Shown here piece after piece: positions 17,289 through 27,026 of a stretch of DNA of 64,000 nt. The number at the start of each line of letters is the position of its first letter. The first letter of the stretch is position 1. The stretch comes from Cohnella silvisoli. GTDB lineage: Bacteria > Bacillota > Bacilli > Paenibacillales > Paenibacillaceae. The DNA lies in NCBI RefSeq assembly GCF_021190915.1, contig NZ_JAIOAP010000002.1, positions 620,001-684,000 on the forward strand. The letters run 5' to 3'. The position numbers were made by a program, and so were the translations under genes. The notes below the pieces were generated by a model that saw only the letters and a program-made list of their open reading frames with translations, searched no databases and was not told the DNA's origin.

Positions 17289-19979
17289 TCAACGGATCGG
17301 ATATATTCGTACAGGACCAATTAATCCTGAAGGCTCCTGTGGCATTGATCTGTCGAATGCAGAAGGCATCTTTCTCACCAGTGTATTTGTTACCTCAATG
17401 CGTAATGAATTTATTCCATCTTTTAGCTGTTTAACAGCTTCAAATGTATAAGGCGAGCAAATTCTAACACCCAAATGAATGTCATTCATCCAAACGTCAG
17501 CTATCTCGTAAACTTCACCAAGATCTAATATTACTTTACTGACAGACTGACTCCTCTCAAATTCAAAAGTAGTTTCATATTTAATCGTTCCCGAAAAGTC
17601 AGGAAGTATCTCCGGTAATGAAATGTTGCCCAAGCCATGAATCTTCTCCTCGAGTTCAAAATCAGGGTATTGTTTAGCTTCCGCTTTACTCGTTATCCAA
17701 TTATCCGGCAACTCAAGAAAGCTGTTTATATCAGTTGTACTGCTAGTCTCATGTGGATAAAATTCATAATTGCCAAGTCCATCTTCGAGAAAAACAATAA
17801 ATACAGAATCATAAGGTGCCAATTTCAAACAAATTATTGTGAATTCTCCATCAAACGTATAATGCAAAGCATGGACCTGATTATTCATTGCATCATAAGC
17901 TAAAGGCACGCCTTCAGCTCTTAACCTAACATGTGTTTGAACTGTTTTCTGTCTGCTTTCATTAGTAAAGAAGAATAACGATTCCGCATTCTGGATGTAA
18001 TGGTAGTACCGCAACGCTTCCTCATATGTTTTGACCTCCACATCATAATATCCCAAAGTCCTGATTCTTGGGACCAGCTCGTCCAATGCAATAGCGTTGG
18101 CGTAATTCCCTTGTTTCAGCTTCGCAAGCAGTTGATTGAAATCATGTGGTTTAGTGTTAGTGCTGCTTGCGGTTGGATAATCCCGAATAAACAGCACATG
18201 GATGCCATTGTCCTGAAGCTTCATCAAGCACTTTATGAATGCCTCCGGCAGACGTTCTGCATAAGGAACAACAATAGCACGATACTGCTCTTCATTCACC
18301 TGAAATTTACCTTTGAGAATCTGATACTCCTCTTCGTTAACAAAGGTGTCGATCGGAATAACGTCACAATCAATTTGGTGAAGCGCAAGTGTCTTAACAA
18401 TTTCTTCAAAAGGCTGATAGCTGCCGGACCATTCTGCTTCTGCATGATAGATAACGGCTATAGGAGCAACATGTCTCCCTCCTGAGAGCAGATGGCAAAC
18501 ACGATTAGCATAAGTGGACCAGACGTTAAAATATCGCCATTGCGGATTTTCGCCACGCGCATAAAAATGTGGAGGGCAATCCAGATCAGGGAATTTCGGC
18601 GAGAAGGCATGAGGAACGAGAAAGTTTACCCCTCTCACGCAAAGATGATCCGTAATCCACTTCATTAGTTTGAGACCTTCCTGCCAGCCATAAGCGCCAA
18701 ATGCCTCGCAGATGGTTACACCTTGCTTCTTCGGATCTAAATGAGCTGCGGAAGTCGCCATCTTGGTCATGCCCCAATAGAAGAATTCTGTATTAAGATA
18801 GCCGAATGGCGTAGTAAACCGACCAGACGTATATTCAGGCCAAATCTGATAAACCACATCTAGTCCTGAATAATCCTGCCCCTTAATCGCGCGGAAGAAA
18901 TGACCGCTGCCGAATCCGAGCCGCGCATGCGCTCCATTATCCTCGACCACATGACCGATCAGTTTGACATTATGGGTTCTGCACCAGTCCCCAATCTGCT
19001 GTGTATAATTTTCCGCATATAAACGGCTCACAACATTCATATAAGTAAACCTGACAGAATGAGTCCTTTCGCCGCCTTCGTACCAGAGCAAGGGCAAATA
19101 AAGCTTGTAGCTCACATTGTCTTCCCACTCGGCATCTAATTCAGCGATAAGCGAATCCGCATAGGGAAGTACAAATTGTGAATAGCCAGATGGCCCCTTA
19201 ATGCCACCGTAAGGGAATTCCATTTGTTTTTGACCTAGGCTGCCATCATAGGATGCTACATTTCCAAAACGCGGTTCATCAGTAAAAAAGCCTACGATGG
19301 TCTGGCCAAAATCAGAAGCATAACGGCGATAGTGCTCTTCATGAACATGATGGATAAAAGCGCCAACTGCTTCTTGCTGTAATGGGTTTAGATAATCCTT
19401 CGTGTGCTCTTCACCGCCATTGCGGGTGCGAATCAAGATAAATACACGCCAGTCTCCCTCGGGAACATCCCAATATAAAATGCCCTTGTGGACTTGTCTG
19501 CTAACATCAATTAGTGTGTCAGCATCAATCACATCTACACCATCTATTCGTTTTGCAGCAATAACGCCTATGAGCTCATCTCCCTCATCCAACCATGCCT
19601 GGATGAGGAAAGAGCTGCCTTTTAATGGGCCGATGACATCAACATGCTTTTCAGCCAAATAAACCTTCAGGTATTCTGGATGTAGATCACGAATTCTGCC
19701 CGCTGCATATCCACTTGGGTACGAGCTATCATCGAATAACCAAACCTTCATACTCCTTTTGCGTGCCTCATCAAGGAGAATGTCGAGGTCGCGCCACCAC
19801 ATGTCACCGAGGAAATCGGGATGCGGCCGCGACTCTATCACAAAGCTATTAATTCCATTTTCATGCATCTGCTTAATTTCTTCACGGAGTATATGCTCAT
19901 TCTCCCCATGCTGCCAAAAAAGCGGTGTAATATAACTGGGAATACTGGTTCCATTTACGATTTCAGTCATTTTGCCCAT
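17289..19979 (-). CDS. GH106-like glycoside hydrolase
   Basis: 896 residues from ATG 19979 with a GGGGAG ribosome site. The N-terminus (PSYITPLFWQHGENEHILRE, then FVIESRPHPDFLGDMWW and FDDSSYPSGYAAGRI) follows the same plan as the GH106-like neighbours but is diverged. The C-terminal beta-sandwich holds VWMNDIHLGVRICSPY and a NTLVRKM segment, which many GH2/GH106-type enzymes use to close the active site. No signal peptide. It is the first gene of the set GH106-like, GH106-like (broken), GH127, and faces the YesM/YesN pair across 307 bases, which probably control it. The sugar specificity is uncertain; rhamnose or a related residue of a pectic side chain is inferred. Confidence 0.8.
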   Translation of the reverse strand: MGKMTEIVNGTSIPSYITPLFWQHGENEHILREEIKQMHENGINSFVIESRPHPDFLGDMWWRDLDILLDEARKRSMKVWLFDDSSYPSGYAAGRIRDLHPEYLKVYLAEKHVDVIGPLKGSSFLIQAWLDEGDELIGVIAAKRIDGVDVIDADTLIDVSRQVHKGILYWDVPEGDWRVFILIRTRNGGEEHTKDYLNPLQQEAVGAFIHHVHEEHYRRYASDFGQTIVGFFTDEPRFGNVASYDGSLGQKQMEFPYGGIKGPSGYSQFVLPYADSLIAELDAEWEDNVSYKLYLPLLWYEGGERTHSVRFTYMNVVSRLYAENYTQQIGDWCRTHNVKLIGHVVEDNGAHARLGFGSGHFFRAIKGQDYSGLDVVYQIWPEYTSGRFTTPFGYLNTEFFYWGMTKMATSAAHLDPKKQGVTICEAFGAYGWQEGLKLMKWITDHLCVRGVNFLVPHAFSPKFPDLDCPPHFYARGENPQWRYFNVWSTYANRVCHLLSGGRHVAPIAVIYHAEAEWSGSYQPFEEIVKTLALHQIDCDVIPIDTFVNEEEYQILKGKFQVNEEQYRAIVVPYAERLPEAFIKCLMKLQDNGIHVLFIRDYPTASSTNTKPHDFNQLLAKLKQGNYANAIALDELVPRIRTLGYYDVEVKTYEEALRYYHYIQNAESLFFFTNESRQKTVQTHVRLRAEGVPLAYDAMNNQVHALHYTFDGEFTIICLKLAPYDSVFIVFLEDGLGNYEFYPHETSSTTDINSFLELPDNWITSKAEAKQYPDFELEEKIHGLGNISLPEILPDFSGTIKYETTFEFERSQSVSKVILDLGEVYEIADVWMNDIHLGVRICSPYTFEAVKQLKDGINSLRIEVTNTLVRKMPSAFDRSMPQEPSGLIGPVRIYPIR

Positions 19980-20286
19980 ATCTATCTCTCTCCCCTAGCT
20001 TTTCTCTCTATTAATTTGTTTTCTTAATCGCATAAATGTCAGTGTAATAACCAGTTGAAGCAGTTTTCTTATCACTGATGTCTCATCATTCATTACATTG
20101 CATGAAGATCAGCTTCATGGCAAAACCGGATATCTTCTTAATTTACACAGCTCACATCACGATTCAAAGTTTGGAAATTAAAGAATCGTTAATTAATTAA
20201 AGTGAAGTTTAATAATAAGATTTAAATACCTGATAAAGCAGGTTATATTTGACTCATAATAAGTTAAGTAAAGGAATTCTGATAAT
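19980..20286. promoter_or_regulatory. Divergent control region between glycosidase operon and yesM
   Basis: 307 AT-rich bases between oppositely facing genes must hold both promoters. An inverted repeat ATGAAG-ATCAG-CTTCAT lies at about 20102-20118 and a smaller CCTG-n6-CAGG near 20230. No convincing cre site and no full consensus promoter could be assigned by eye. A regulator of the YesN type would be expected to bind here. Confidence 0.5.
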
Positions 20287-22107
20287 ATGAGAATATTTAA
20301 GAAGTACATCCGGAATCATTTTATAAACAAATTACTATTGTCCTTCATTTGTATTATCATCGTCACCTCTATCCTCTTGTCTTTGGTTATCGGCAACATC
20401 ATCAGCAAACATATGACAACAAAAGAGTTCCAGTATAATGATGTAATTATGTACAATGTCAATCAATATATGGATAGCAAATATAAGCTTATCCAGACTA
20501 TTCTTTATCAGGCCTTTATGGATAAAACGTTCATTGCCGATGTCTTTAACTTCCTGAACGAAGATTTCATTCCCTATTCCGCCGAATTCTACAATGCGAA
20601 ACCGGTCTTCGACAATTATATGAATTCCGCCTTTTCCAGAGATCCTGATATGACTGCGGTGTCGTTCTACAAAATTCCCGAGGAACGACTATATCAGTAC
20701 TCTAAAGTTCTTCCCAACACCTACACCAAGCAAGAATTCGCCTACCCGGAACAGTTGGAATTGAATGACCCTGTCGGTAATCCGCTGATCCACATCTACC
20801 CAGCCAAACTATCAGATTACCTGCTGGACAATAACCGGCTTGTGTTCACTTTGGCGATGAATGTCTCCTCAAGAAACAACGATCGGAATGCCGGCATTTT
20901 ATTGTGCGATTTCGATCTTCAAGGCTTTAATAAAATGCTGGCCAATTTCAATTCGGGCTTGAACAGCCAAATTCTGCTTATCGCCGATAATGGAGACGTT
21001 GTTTATGATTCTGACGCTCAATATTATGGAGCCAAATTCCCTTACTGGGGAAATGGTGCACCCTTATCTGACAAAGTACGGATAGGCCAGGAATCCAACC
21101 TGATCAAAACGTTGCGTTCATCCAAAAGCGGATTGACGGCCGTCAGCATCATTCCGGAGAAAAATATAAGCGCATTGGTCAAGGAAATGAGAATGGCTAT
21201 TTATCTTTTTACCACTCTAAGCATCTTAATGTGCATCGCCTTAATTATTGTCAGCTCCTTCTTCCTGACGAAACGGATCAAATTCATTATTCAAGCGATT
21301 AAGGAATTGCGCAAAGGAAATCTCGCCTTCAAGATTCCGGTTCAGAACCAAGAGGATGAGATCGGCCAAATTGCCCTCAGCCTCAACCGAATGAGTGCCA
21401 ATCTAATGGAGCATATCGAGAAAAGCTATATATCCGAATTGAAACAGAAGCAGGCTGAGCTAACAGCGCTCCAAACGCAGATCAATCCCCACTTTCTCTA
21501 TAACACCTTGGAAGCGATCCGAATGAGAGCGGTATCGAGCGGTGATAAGGAGACCGGACAAATGATCTACATCTTGGCGGAAATGTTCAAGAGCACCATA
21601 AAATCGGAATCTGTGATCAGCGTGGAACAAGAAATTTGTTACGTCGAACAATATTTGCAGTTGTTCAAAATCCGATACGGGAAGCTGTTCTCCTATTCAA
21701 TCGATGTCAGTGAAGACATCCTCCCCTATGGATGTATCAACCATTTGCTCCAGCCTCTGATCGAGAATTATGTGATCCACGGATTCTCGCAAAGAAATCC
21801 CGATAATTTGATTTCTCTCGCTTGCAAATGCCAGGACGGCAAGCTGATGTTTATCATAGAAGACAACGGCAGAGGCATTCCGGATTGGAAGGTGCAGGAA
21901 ATTCAAGAACAATTAGCACACACATCGATCTCCAATACCAAAAGCATCGGATTATTGAATGTAAACGAGCGAATCAAGCTTATGTTTGGCAAGGAATTCG
22001 GACTAAGCCTGCAAAGTGAGAGGAACACGGGAACCAAAGCTATTATTACACTTCCAGCGATGAACAGAATGGAGTTGAGCCTGTATGTACAAGGTATTAA
22101 TCGTTGA
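20287..22107 (+). CDS. YesM-type sensor histidine kinase
   Basis: 606 residues: membrane helix 1 (about 15-40), an extracytoplasmic sensor domain of about 260 residues, helix 2 (about 305-328), HAMP, then the His_kinase (LytS/YesM) domain with phospho-acceptor His402 in QINPHFLYNTLEAIR, and HATPase_c with DNGRGIP. In B. subtilis and relatives such kinases sense sugars or plant oligosaccharides outside the cell and signal to an AraC-type response regulator. The partner yesN-like gene overlaps by 23 bases. Divergent from the GH106/GH127 operon, its likely target. Confidence 0.93.
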   Translation: MRIFKKYIRNHFINKLLLSFICIIIVTSILLSLVIGNIISKHMTTKEFQYNDVIMYNVNQYMDSKYKLIQTILYQAFMDKTFIADVFNFLNEDFIPYSAEFYNAKPVFDNYMNSAFSRDPDMTAVSFYKIPEERLYQYSKVLPNTYTKQEFAYPEQLELNDPVGNPLIHIYPAKLSDYLLDNNRLVFTLAMNVSSRNNDRNAGILLCDFDLQGFNKMLANFNSGLNSQILLIADNGDVVYDSDAQYYGAKFPYWGNGAPLSDKVRIGQESNLIKTLRSSKSGLTAVSIIPEKNISALVKEMRMAIYLFTTLSILMCIALIIVSSFFLTKRIKFIIQAIKELRKGNLAFKIPVQNQEDEIGQIALSLNRMSANLMEHIEKSYISELKQKQAELTALQTQINPHFLYNTLEAIRMRAVSSGDKETGQMIYILAEMFKSTIKSESVISVEQEICYVEQYLQLFKIRYGKLFSYSIDVSEDILPYGCINHLLQPLIENYVIHGFSQRNPDNLISLACKCQDGKLMFIIEDNGRGIPDWKVQEIQEQLAHTSISNTKSIGLLNVNERIKLMFGKEFGLSLQSERNTGTKAIITLPAMNRMELSLYVQGINR

Positions 22108-23674
22108 TGATGAGCCATTCATCCTGGAAGGCATGAAGAAACTGATCGATTGGCAGGGACTCGGCCTCGATATCGTTCACACCTGTTATGATGCGTTGGA
22201 TGCGCTTTCTTATTTGTCCAGGCATTCTGTCCATATTCTCATTACGGATGTGCGCATGCCGGATATGAGCGGATTGGAGCTCATTATCAACATTAAGAAA
22301 ATGAATATAAATACGCCCAAATTTATTATACTTAGCGGGTATAATGACTTTTCATACACGAAAGAAGCTGTATTGCTCGGCATTGAAAACTATTTATTAA
22401 AACCAATATCCGAGAACGAAATGGTTTCGACCCTGAAAACCACCACACAAAAAATTGAAAGTGAATTGTTTCGGCAAATTGAATTTAGACAAGGCCAAAA
22501 CATAATAAGAGATAACATTTTGCACCGGTGGTTGATGGGGAATATCGAGAAGAAGGAGCTTCTGGAAAGAGCAGCCTTCCTTAATATTGTATTGCCTGAA
22601 GCGAATTACTTCACTGTTCATGTTATCCCTATTACCGCCGCTTCCCATGAAACAGAGAGGCTAAAAATAACCAATAAAAATCTCCTTCAATTTGCCGTCC
22701 ATAATATATGCAATGAAATTACATCCATTCATAACAACGCTATTACTTATTGCGACCCATCCGGAAAAGTAATTATTGTGTATTCCCAAGTCAATTCGGA
22801 GATAGACTATCCGATTCTAAGAAATGAACTAAACGAATGCATAGTTCAGATTAATCAATTGTTGGGTATTGATGTGTTTATTATGGTCGGCAGCGTTCAA
22901 TATTCACTTGAAGAAGCCCATTTCAGCTATACACACGCCAAAAAAATGGAAGATTATCAGTTGGTTCTCCCTCCCAACACGGTGTTGTTTTTTCACGATA
23001 TTCAACCCGACTCCGTAGAGCTGAAGAACCAATTAAATATCAATTTCAAAAAGCTCCATGAATTGATTGTAGGGAGAAATCGAGAAGAGACAATCCAAAT
23101 GGTTAGAACGATTTACAATAAATTTATGAGCCTGAATCTGAACAACCCCAAGTATTTACGGGAATTATTCATGGAAATTTTATTTCAGATCAAGTTTGTG
23201 ATCCGAATGCATTCTCCCAATTCTGAGATACTGCTGCACGATTTCGAAGACCTCGTACAGAATACGCTGGAGAAACCCACGCTGGATCAGCTGCAGGTCT
23301 GGATTGAAGAGTTATTACAACGAACATTCGACTTCCTGGAACATCGAAATGAAGAGCAAAGTCCGTTCATACAAAGAATACTTTCCCACATAGAGAGATG
23401 TTATATGGAAGACATTAACCTCTCGACGCTTGCCCAAGAATATCATATTCATTCCGTCTACTTGGGTTATTTGTTTAAAAAGGAAACCGGAGAGCCTTTT
23501 AACAATTACTTGAATCGAATCCGGATTGGAAAAGCGGTAGAGCTGCTGCGACAGTATCCGGCAATGAAGGCCGTTGATGTCGCCCAACAAGTAGGTTACG
23601 TCAACCCCAATTACTTCTATACCGTTTTCAAGAAAATGACCGGCATTTCCCCTACACACTTTCGCAAAGATTAA
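22085..23674 (+). CDS. YesN-type response regulator with AraC DNA-binding domain
   Basis: 529 residues: receiver (1-125) with Asp55 in LITDVRMPDMSG and Lys in LLKPISE, a long helical middle region of the YesN type, and a C-terminal AraC/XylS double helix-turn-helix (about 425-529) with the VAQQVGYVNPNYFYTVFKK signature. The gene overlaps the kinase gene, so the proteins form a pair. It should activate nearby carbohydrate genes once phosphorylated; the divergent GH106/GH127 operon and the transporter operon at 27-31 kb are the natural candidates (inference). Confidence 0.93.
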   Translation: MYKVLIVDDEPFILEGMKKLIDWQGLGLDIVHTCYDALDALSYLSRHSVHILITDVRMPDMSGLELIINIKKMNINTPKFIILSGYNDFSYTKEAVLLGIENYLLKPISENEMVSTLKTTTQKIESELFRQIEFRQGQNIIRDNILHRWLMGNIEKKELLERAAFLNIVLPEANYFTVHVIPITAASHETERLKITNKNLLQFAVHNICNEITSIHNNAITYCDPSGKVIIVYSQVNSEIDYPILRNELNECIVQINQLLGIDVFIMVGSVQYSLEEAHFSYTHAKKMEDYQLVLPPNTVLFFHDIQPDSVELKNQLNINFKKLHELIVGRNREETIQMVRTIYNKFMSLNLNNPKYLRELFMEILFQIKFVIRMHSPNSEILLHDFEDLVQNTLEKPTLDQLQVWIEELLQRTFDFLEHRNEEQSPFIQRILSHIERCYMEDINLSTLAQEYHIHSVYLGYLFKKETGEPFNNYLNRIRIGKAVELLRQYPAMKAVDVAQQVGYVNPNYFYTVFKKMTGISPTHFRKD

Positions 23675-23687
23675 GTATATTTGACAA

Positions 23688-23748
23688 ATCGAGTAGGCCC
23701 ATGCGCAATTGCATGAGCCTCTCACAGAGCCGGACGTACGGGTCTGTT
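23688..23748 (-). mobile_element. 3' end relic of a group II intron
   Basis: Read on the minus strand the stretch gives CCCGTACGTCCGGCTCTGTG, the 3' half of a domain V, then a domain VI-like hairpin (GAGGCTCATGCAATTGCGCATG) and the intron 3' end CCTACTCGAT. Such ends close bacterial group II introns in Bacillales. The 5' half of domain V and the rest of the intron are missing. The relic begins right after the stop codon of the secreted-protein gene and may now serve as a transcription end or RNA-stability hairpin. Confidence 0.7.
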
Positions 23749-26700
23749 TATATAGGATAATATTTGCTCATATAATCACCGGAAGTAGTCGAGCCATTCC
23801 AATAAGCAACCGCAGAATTATCACTTGATGGATATTTCCATACGCCAACCGTTTCTGAAGGATTGCTTAATGTCCAAAGATAATCCCCCGGATTCTGAGT
23901 AGGGAATTCCATATATAGCCATGCATTGTCGATATAGTTGACGAATTGTTTTTGAGCTATCGGCGTCCCGCTTACAGTTGTAGCGTAATCCGTATTCCAT
24001 GCATACAGCTTTAAGGTCAGATTGCCTATATTATTATCCCAACTCGGGCAGAATGTGTCTATCGCTGCAAATGGGGATGTTGCGCTAAACTTCTCAGCTG
24101 CTACATCATTTGTTGTTATTTGCACTGGACTGCTGGTACCTATTAAAGTGTAAAGATTTACAGGTGCTTTTAATTGACCTGGATATATAGAGAAATTTAC
24201 CCTATCCCGAACAACACCGGTTGGATCCTGCGGATTCCAGAACGCTTCAACACTTATCTGCTTTGATGTGCCGCTGGCGACTCTGGCATGGATGGTTATA
24301 GACTGGCCTGCAGGCAATGTATTGCCATATACCCAGCCTTCATCACTTTTAATTTTATCCGTAATATCGTTTCCGGAAGGGTCTGTCCATATAACTGAAG
24401 TTGCACTATCCCCGCTCTCAAAAGCGACAATAGCCGGCAAACATTCCATGTCTCCATTATTCGTTATCGTTACATCATATCCATTTAAGTTCTCACTTGC
24501 AGACAGGTTCAGTGCTTCCAGATTACCATCTATATCCTTTATTCCTTTAAGAAATTTTATTGCCTTTTTTGCCAGGTTCGTATAGGTGTAGGTTGTGGTT
24601 TCAGGCACTACGCTTGTAGGCATATAATCAGTCGAAGACCATTCCCAACTCTCAAATACATATTTATCAGCGCGTCCTCCGATTTTCTGGTGCTCTACCA
24701 TTCTGTTAAAACTGCCATTAAAGAAATTCTGCTGCCACTGAGTCGGATTACTGTCAGCCAATGCTTGAGATCCGTCATAGTCTTCGTTAGCTATTACTTC
24801 ATGAAGCGCACCATGGTTGTGAAGCCATTGTTCATAAGCCAATACCTTGTTTCTTGTCCCTGCACCGCCATTAACCCAAAAATGATACGGCAAATCAGTG
24901 GAAAATACAAAAGGCTTGCTTGGCGCTATAGCCTGTTGCATATCCATAAATGCCTGCATGATTTCATCAATTGTGAATGACCAGCTTACCTGATTACCAT
25001 TGACCAATACCGGATTACCTCGTGGACTATTGTAATTGTCTTCAACAAGATAACTTAAATTATTCAAATCATACAACGGCGTAAAATCCAATATATTCGG
25101 CCCATAATTATAGTCATAACCCGGAAAACTCCAGTAGATGGGACTATTGGTTAATTGCAGGTGTGTATACGGGTAATAATCGTATATTTTTTGATATACA
25201 GGCTTCCATAATGATATCAACTTATCAATAACCTGAGTATGAGTCATACTCGGATTATTCATCAAAAGCTTGTGTATATTGAAGATAAAATCAAATGATA
25301 TATCTGCATATGCCACTGATAAATCTCTCTGAAATTTAGCCATCGTGCCGCTGTAGGATCCCGGAACACCAAACATGGTATGCCACTCGTAACTATCCCA
25401 TCCGTTAATCAAGGTGGGGCTCTGACCCTCTGGAACCCAATGAGCTGCCGTTGTCCCATCAATTTCGTTTTTGAAATTTGTATAATATGGCTCCAGAATC
25501 TTATAAAAATCTTGAACAACTTCAGGAGTCATCTCGCTTGAAAATGGTATATCATATCTCCACGCCGCTTTGTGCATCATAAAAACGTCAAGATATTTTT
25601 GCACAAATGTCCACTGGTCCGGGTGGTCTATAAGTGACTTGTTATCTCCGACACCACCCCATGATATTTGTGCCGGATGAGGTCGTGGTCGAACCGACGG
25701 CGCCGGTGAAAGAGTCATGGTAAGCACAATATGCTTCTCATTTATTTTCCCATGTATATCCTGACCAAAGACTTTTACATAATTATTTCCTACCTTGAGA
25801 TTCTTGGCAATGAAAGCCCAGTTTGATTTCGCCTGGAATGCACCGTAATCGCCTAAAGCACCATCATGTGAACCATATCTTATTTCATACCACATTGGTA
25901 TTTTTATATCAGTAGATGCAGTTCCTTGTACTTTTACATATGTTTCCGAGATACTGGTATTGGTAGGTGATGTAATGCTAATCAAGCTGCTTTCATTTTG
26001 GGTTGTTACAATATGTTCAGGAATGAAATACTTAAATGCATCTATAGCAACATAGTTATTTGTTGAATTCTGTTCATGCTCACCCTTGACTATTACTTTT
26101 ATCGTATGTTGACTATAAGATAAACCCGTTTTTTGGTACAACACTTGCTGCATTAATGGTGTTGCTGAATATGCACTTATGGTTGTCTGTAAAACATCAT
26201 CTATATAGATATCAGCCTTTCCTTTATCTGCACTTCTTTCACCAATTAACCTGATCCCACTCCCTGTGAATGTGTATTGGGCATAACTATTGGCAGTGGG
26301 CGTCCAATGTGCGGTATTATTGTAACGGCCTGATAATGTATTCGAGTAGCCCCATCCTGATGAATACGTTATATTGGAGTCATTATCATCAATCGTTGAC
26401 CATTTTTGATAATAGTCAATTGCATCTATACATCCATAGTAATCTGTGGAATTAGCATCCTTATTCCCGGATATAGATATTTTGACTGTATGTTGTCCAT
26501 ATCCAAGCCCGGTCTCTTCAAACAGAACTTGTTGCATTCTGGGGTTTACACTATAATTATTGGTATCAGCTATTTTTACCCCATCAATATATATACTCAT
26601 GCTGCCTTGACCATCACTAGTTTCTCCTATTATTCTGAAGCCGGTTCCCTCGAATGTAAACTGGGCATAACTACTTGAAGACTTTGACCAATGCGTTGTA

Positions 26701-26918
26701 TTATTGTAACGGCCTGATAATGTATCCGAGTAGCCCCATCCCGAAGAATACGTTATACTGGATTCGTTATCGTCTATTCTAGTCCAATCAGAGTAATCAA
26801 AAGCTTTAGTTGCAGGTACATGAACAAAAGTAAGCACCATGGCCATAATCAAAAATGCAAGTAGTATTCTATTGACCTTTAATGATTTAAAAGAACGCGT
26901 AAAATACATTTTTACCAT
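23748..26918 (-). CDS. Large secreted carbohydrate-active protein, catalytic family unknown
   Basis: About 1056 residues from ATG 26918, eight bases after an AAGGAGG site; the longer frame begins with TTG before that site. A signal peptide ends near VPATKAFD. Two CBM-like beta-sandwich repeats follow (about residues 25-160 and 160-300, each with SSGWGYSxTLSGRYNNTxHW), then an Ig-like linker (about 315-400), a large aromatic-rich domain (about 400-820) with many Trp, Tyr and acidic residues (for example GWDSYEWHTMFG and YVFESWEWSSTDY), and a C-terminal beta region. The middle has the look of an (alpha/beta)8 or (alpha/alpha)6 glycosidase, but I do not recognise the family. It follows the binding-protein gene of the CUT1 operon behind a terminator hairpin, suggesting it cuts the polymer that transporter imports. 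Confidence 0.82.
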   Translation of the reverse strand: MVKMYFTRSFKSLKVNRILLAFLIMAMVLTFVHVPATKAFDYSDWTRIDDNESSITYSSGWGYSDTLSGRYNNTTHWSKSSSSYAQFTFEGTGFRIIGETSDGQGSMSIYIDGVKIADTNNYSVNPRMQQVLFEETGLGYGQHTVKISISGNKDANSTDYYGCIDAIDYYQKWSTIDDNDSNITYSSGWGYSNTLSGRYNNTAHWTPTANSYAQYTFTGSGIRLIGERSADKGKADIYIDDVLQTTISAYSATPLMQQVLYQKTGLSYSQHTIKVIVKGEHEQNSTNNYVAIDAFKYFIPEHIVTTQNESSLISITSPTNTSISETYVKVQGTASTDIKIPMWYEIRYGSHDGALGDYGAFQAKSNWAFIAKNLKVGNNYVKVFGQDIHGKINEKHIVLTMTLSPAPSVRPRPHPAQISWGGVGDNKSLIDHPDQWTFVQKYLDVFMMHKAAWRYDIPFSSEMTPEVVQDFYKILEPYYTNFKNEIDGTTAAHWVPEGQSPTLINGWDSYEWHTMFGVPGSYSGTMAKFQRDLSVAYADISFDFIFNIHKLLMNNPSMTHTQVIDKLISLWKPVYQKIYDYYPYTHLQLTNSPIYWSFPGYDYNYGPNILDFTPLYDLNNLSYLVEDNYNSPRGNPVLVNGNQVSWSFTIDEIMQAFMDMQQAIAPSKPFVFSTDLPYHFWVNGGAGTRNKVLAYEQWLHNHGALHEVIANEDYDGSQALADSNPTQWQQNFFNGSFNRMVEHQKIGGRADKYVFESWEWSSTDYMPTSVVPETTTYTYTNLAKKAIKFLKGIKDIDGNLEALNLSASENLNGYDVTITNNGDMECLPAIVAFESGDSATSVIWTDPSGNDITDKIKSDEGWVYGNTLPAGQSITIHARVASGTSKQISVEAFWNPQDPTGVVRDRVNFSIYPGQLKAPVNLYTLIGTSSPVQITTNDVAAEKFSATSPFAAIDTFCPSWDNNIGNLTLKLYAWNTDYATTVSGTPIAQKQFVNYIDNAWLYMEFPTQNPGDYLWTLSNPSETVGVWKYPSSDNSAVAYWNGSTTSGDYMSKYYPI
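26025..26849 (-). repeat. Tandem duplication of a CBM-like module in the coding sequence
   Basis: Two successive units of about 410 bases encode the two N-terminal beta-sandwiches. The segments around 26310-26390 and 26700-26780 are nearly identical in DNA (shared TTGTAACGGCCTGATAATGT), while other parts of the units have diverged. This fits a domain duplication kept similar in its binding face. Confidence 0.8.
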
Positions 26919-26952
26919 TTTCATTACCTCCTTAGTCAATGCACTGCCAAGC

Positions 26953-26995
26953 CCACAAAACCGACTCGTTTATTACAGACGAGTCGGTTTTGTGG
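26953..26995 (-). terminator. Terminator/attenuator after the binding-protein gene
   Basis: A perfect 17-base-pair stem, CCACAAAACCGACTCGT with its reverse complement, around a nine-base loop. It lies between the binding-protein stop (27027) and the secreted-protein start (26918), on the same transcript direction. No long T run follows, so it may be partly read through, lowering expression of the secreted protein and protecting the binding-protein mRNA. Confidence 0.75.
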
Positions 26996-27026
26996 TAACG
27001 TAAGATCATATAATCAGTAAGATTGT

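Noticed and set aside
20140..20286. cre site upstream of the first yesM-like gene
   Set aside because: No stretch reaches an acceptable match to the consensus.
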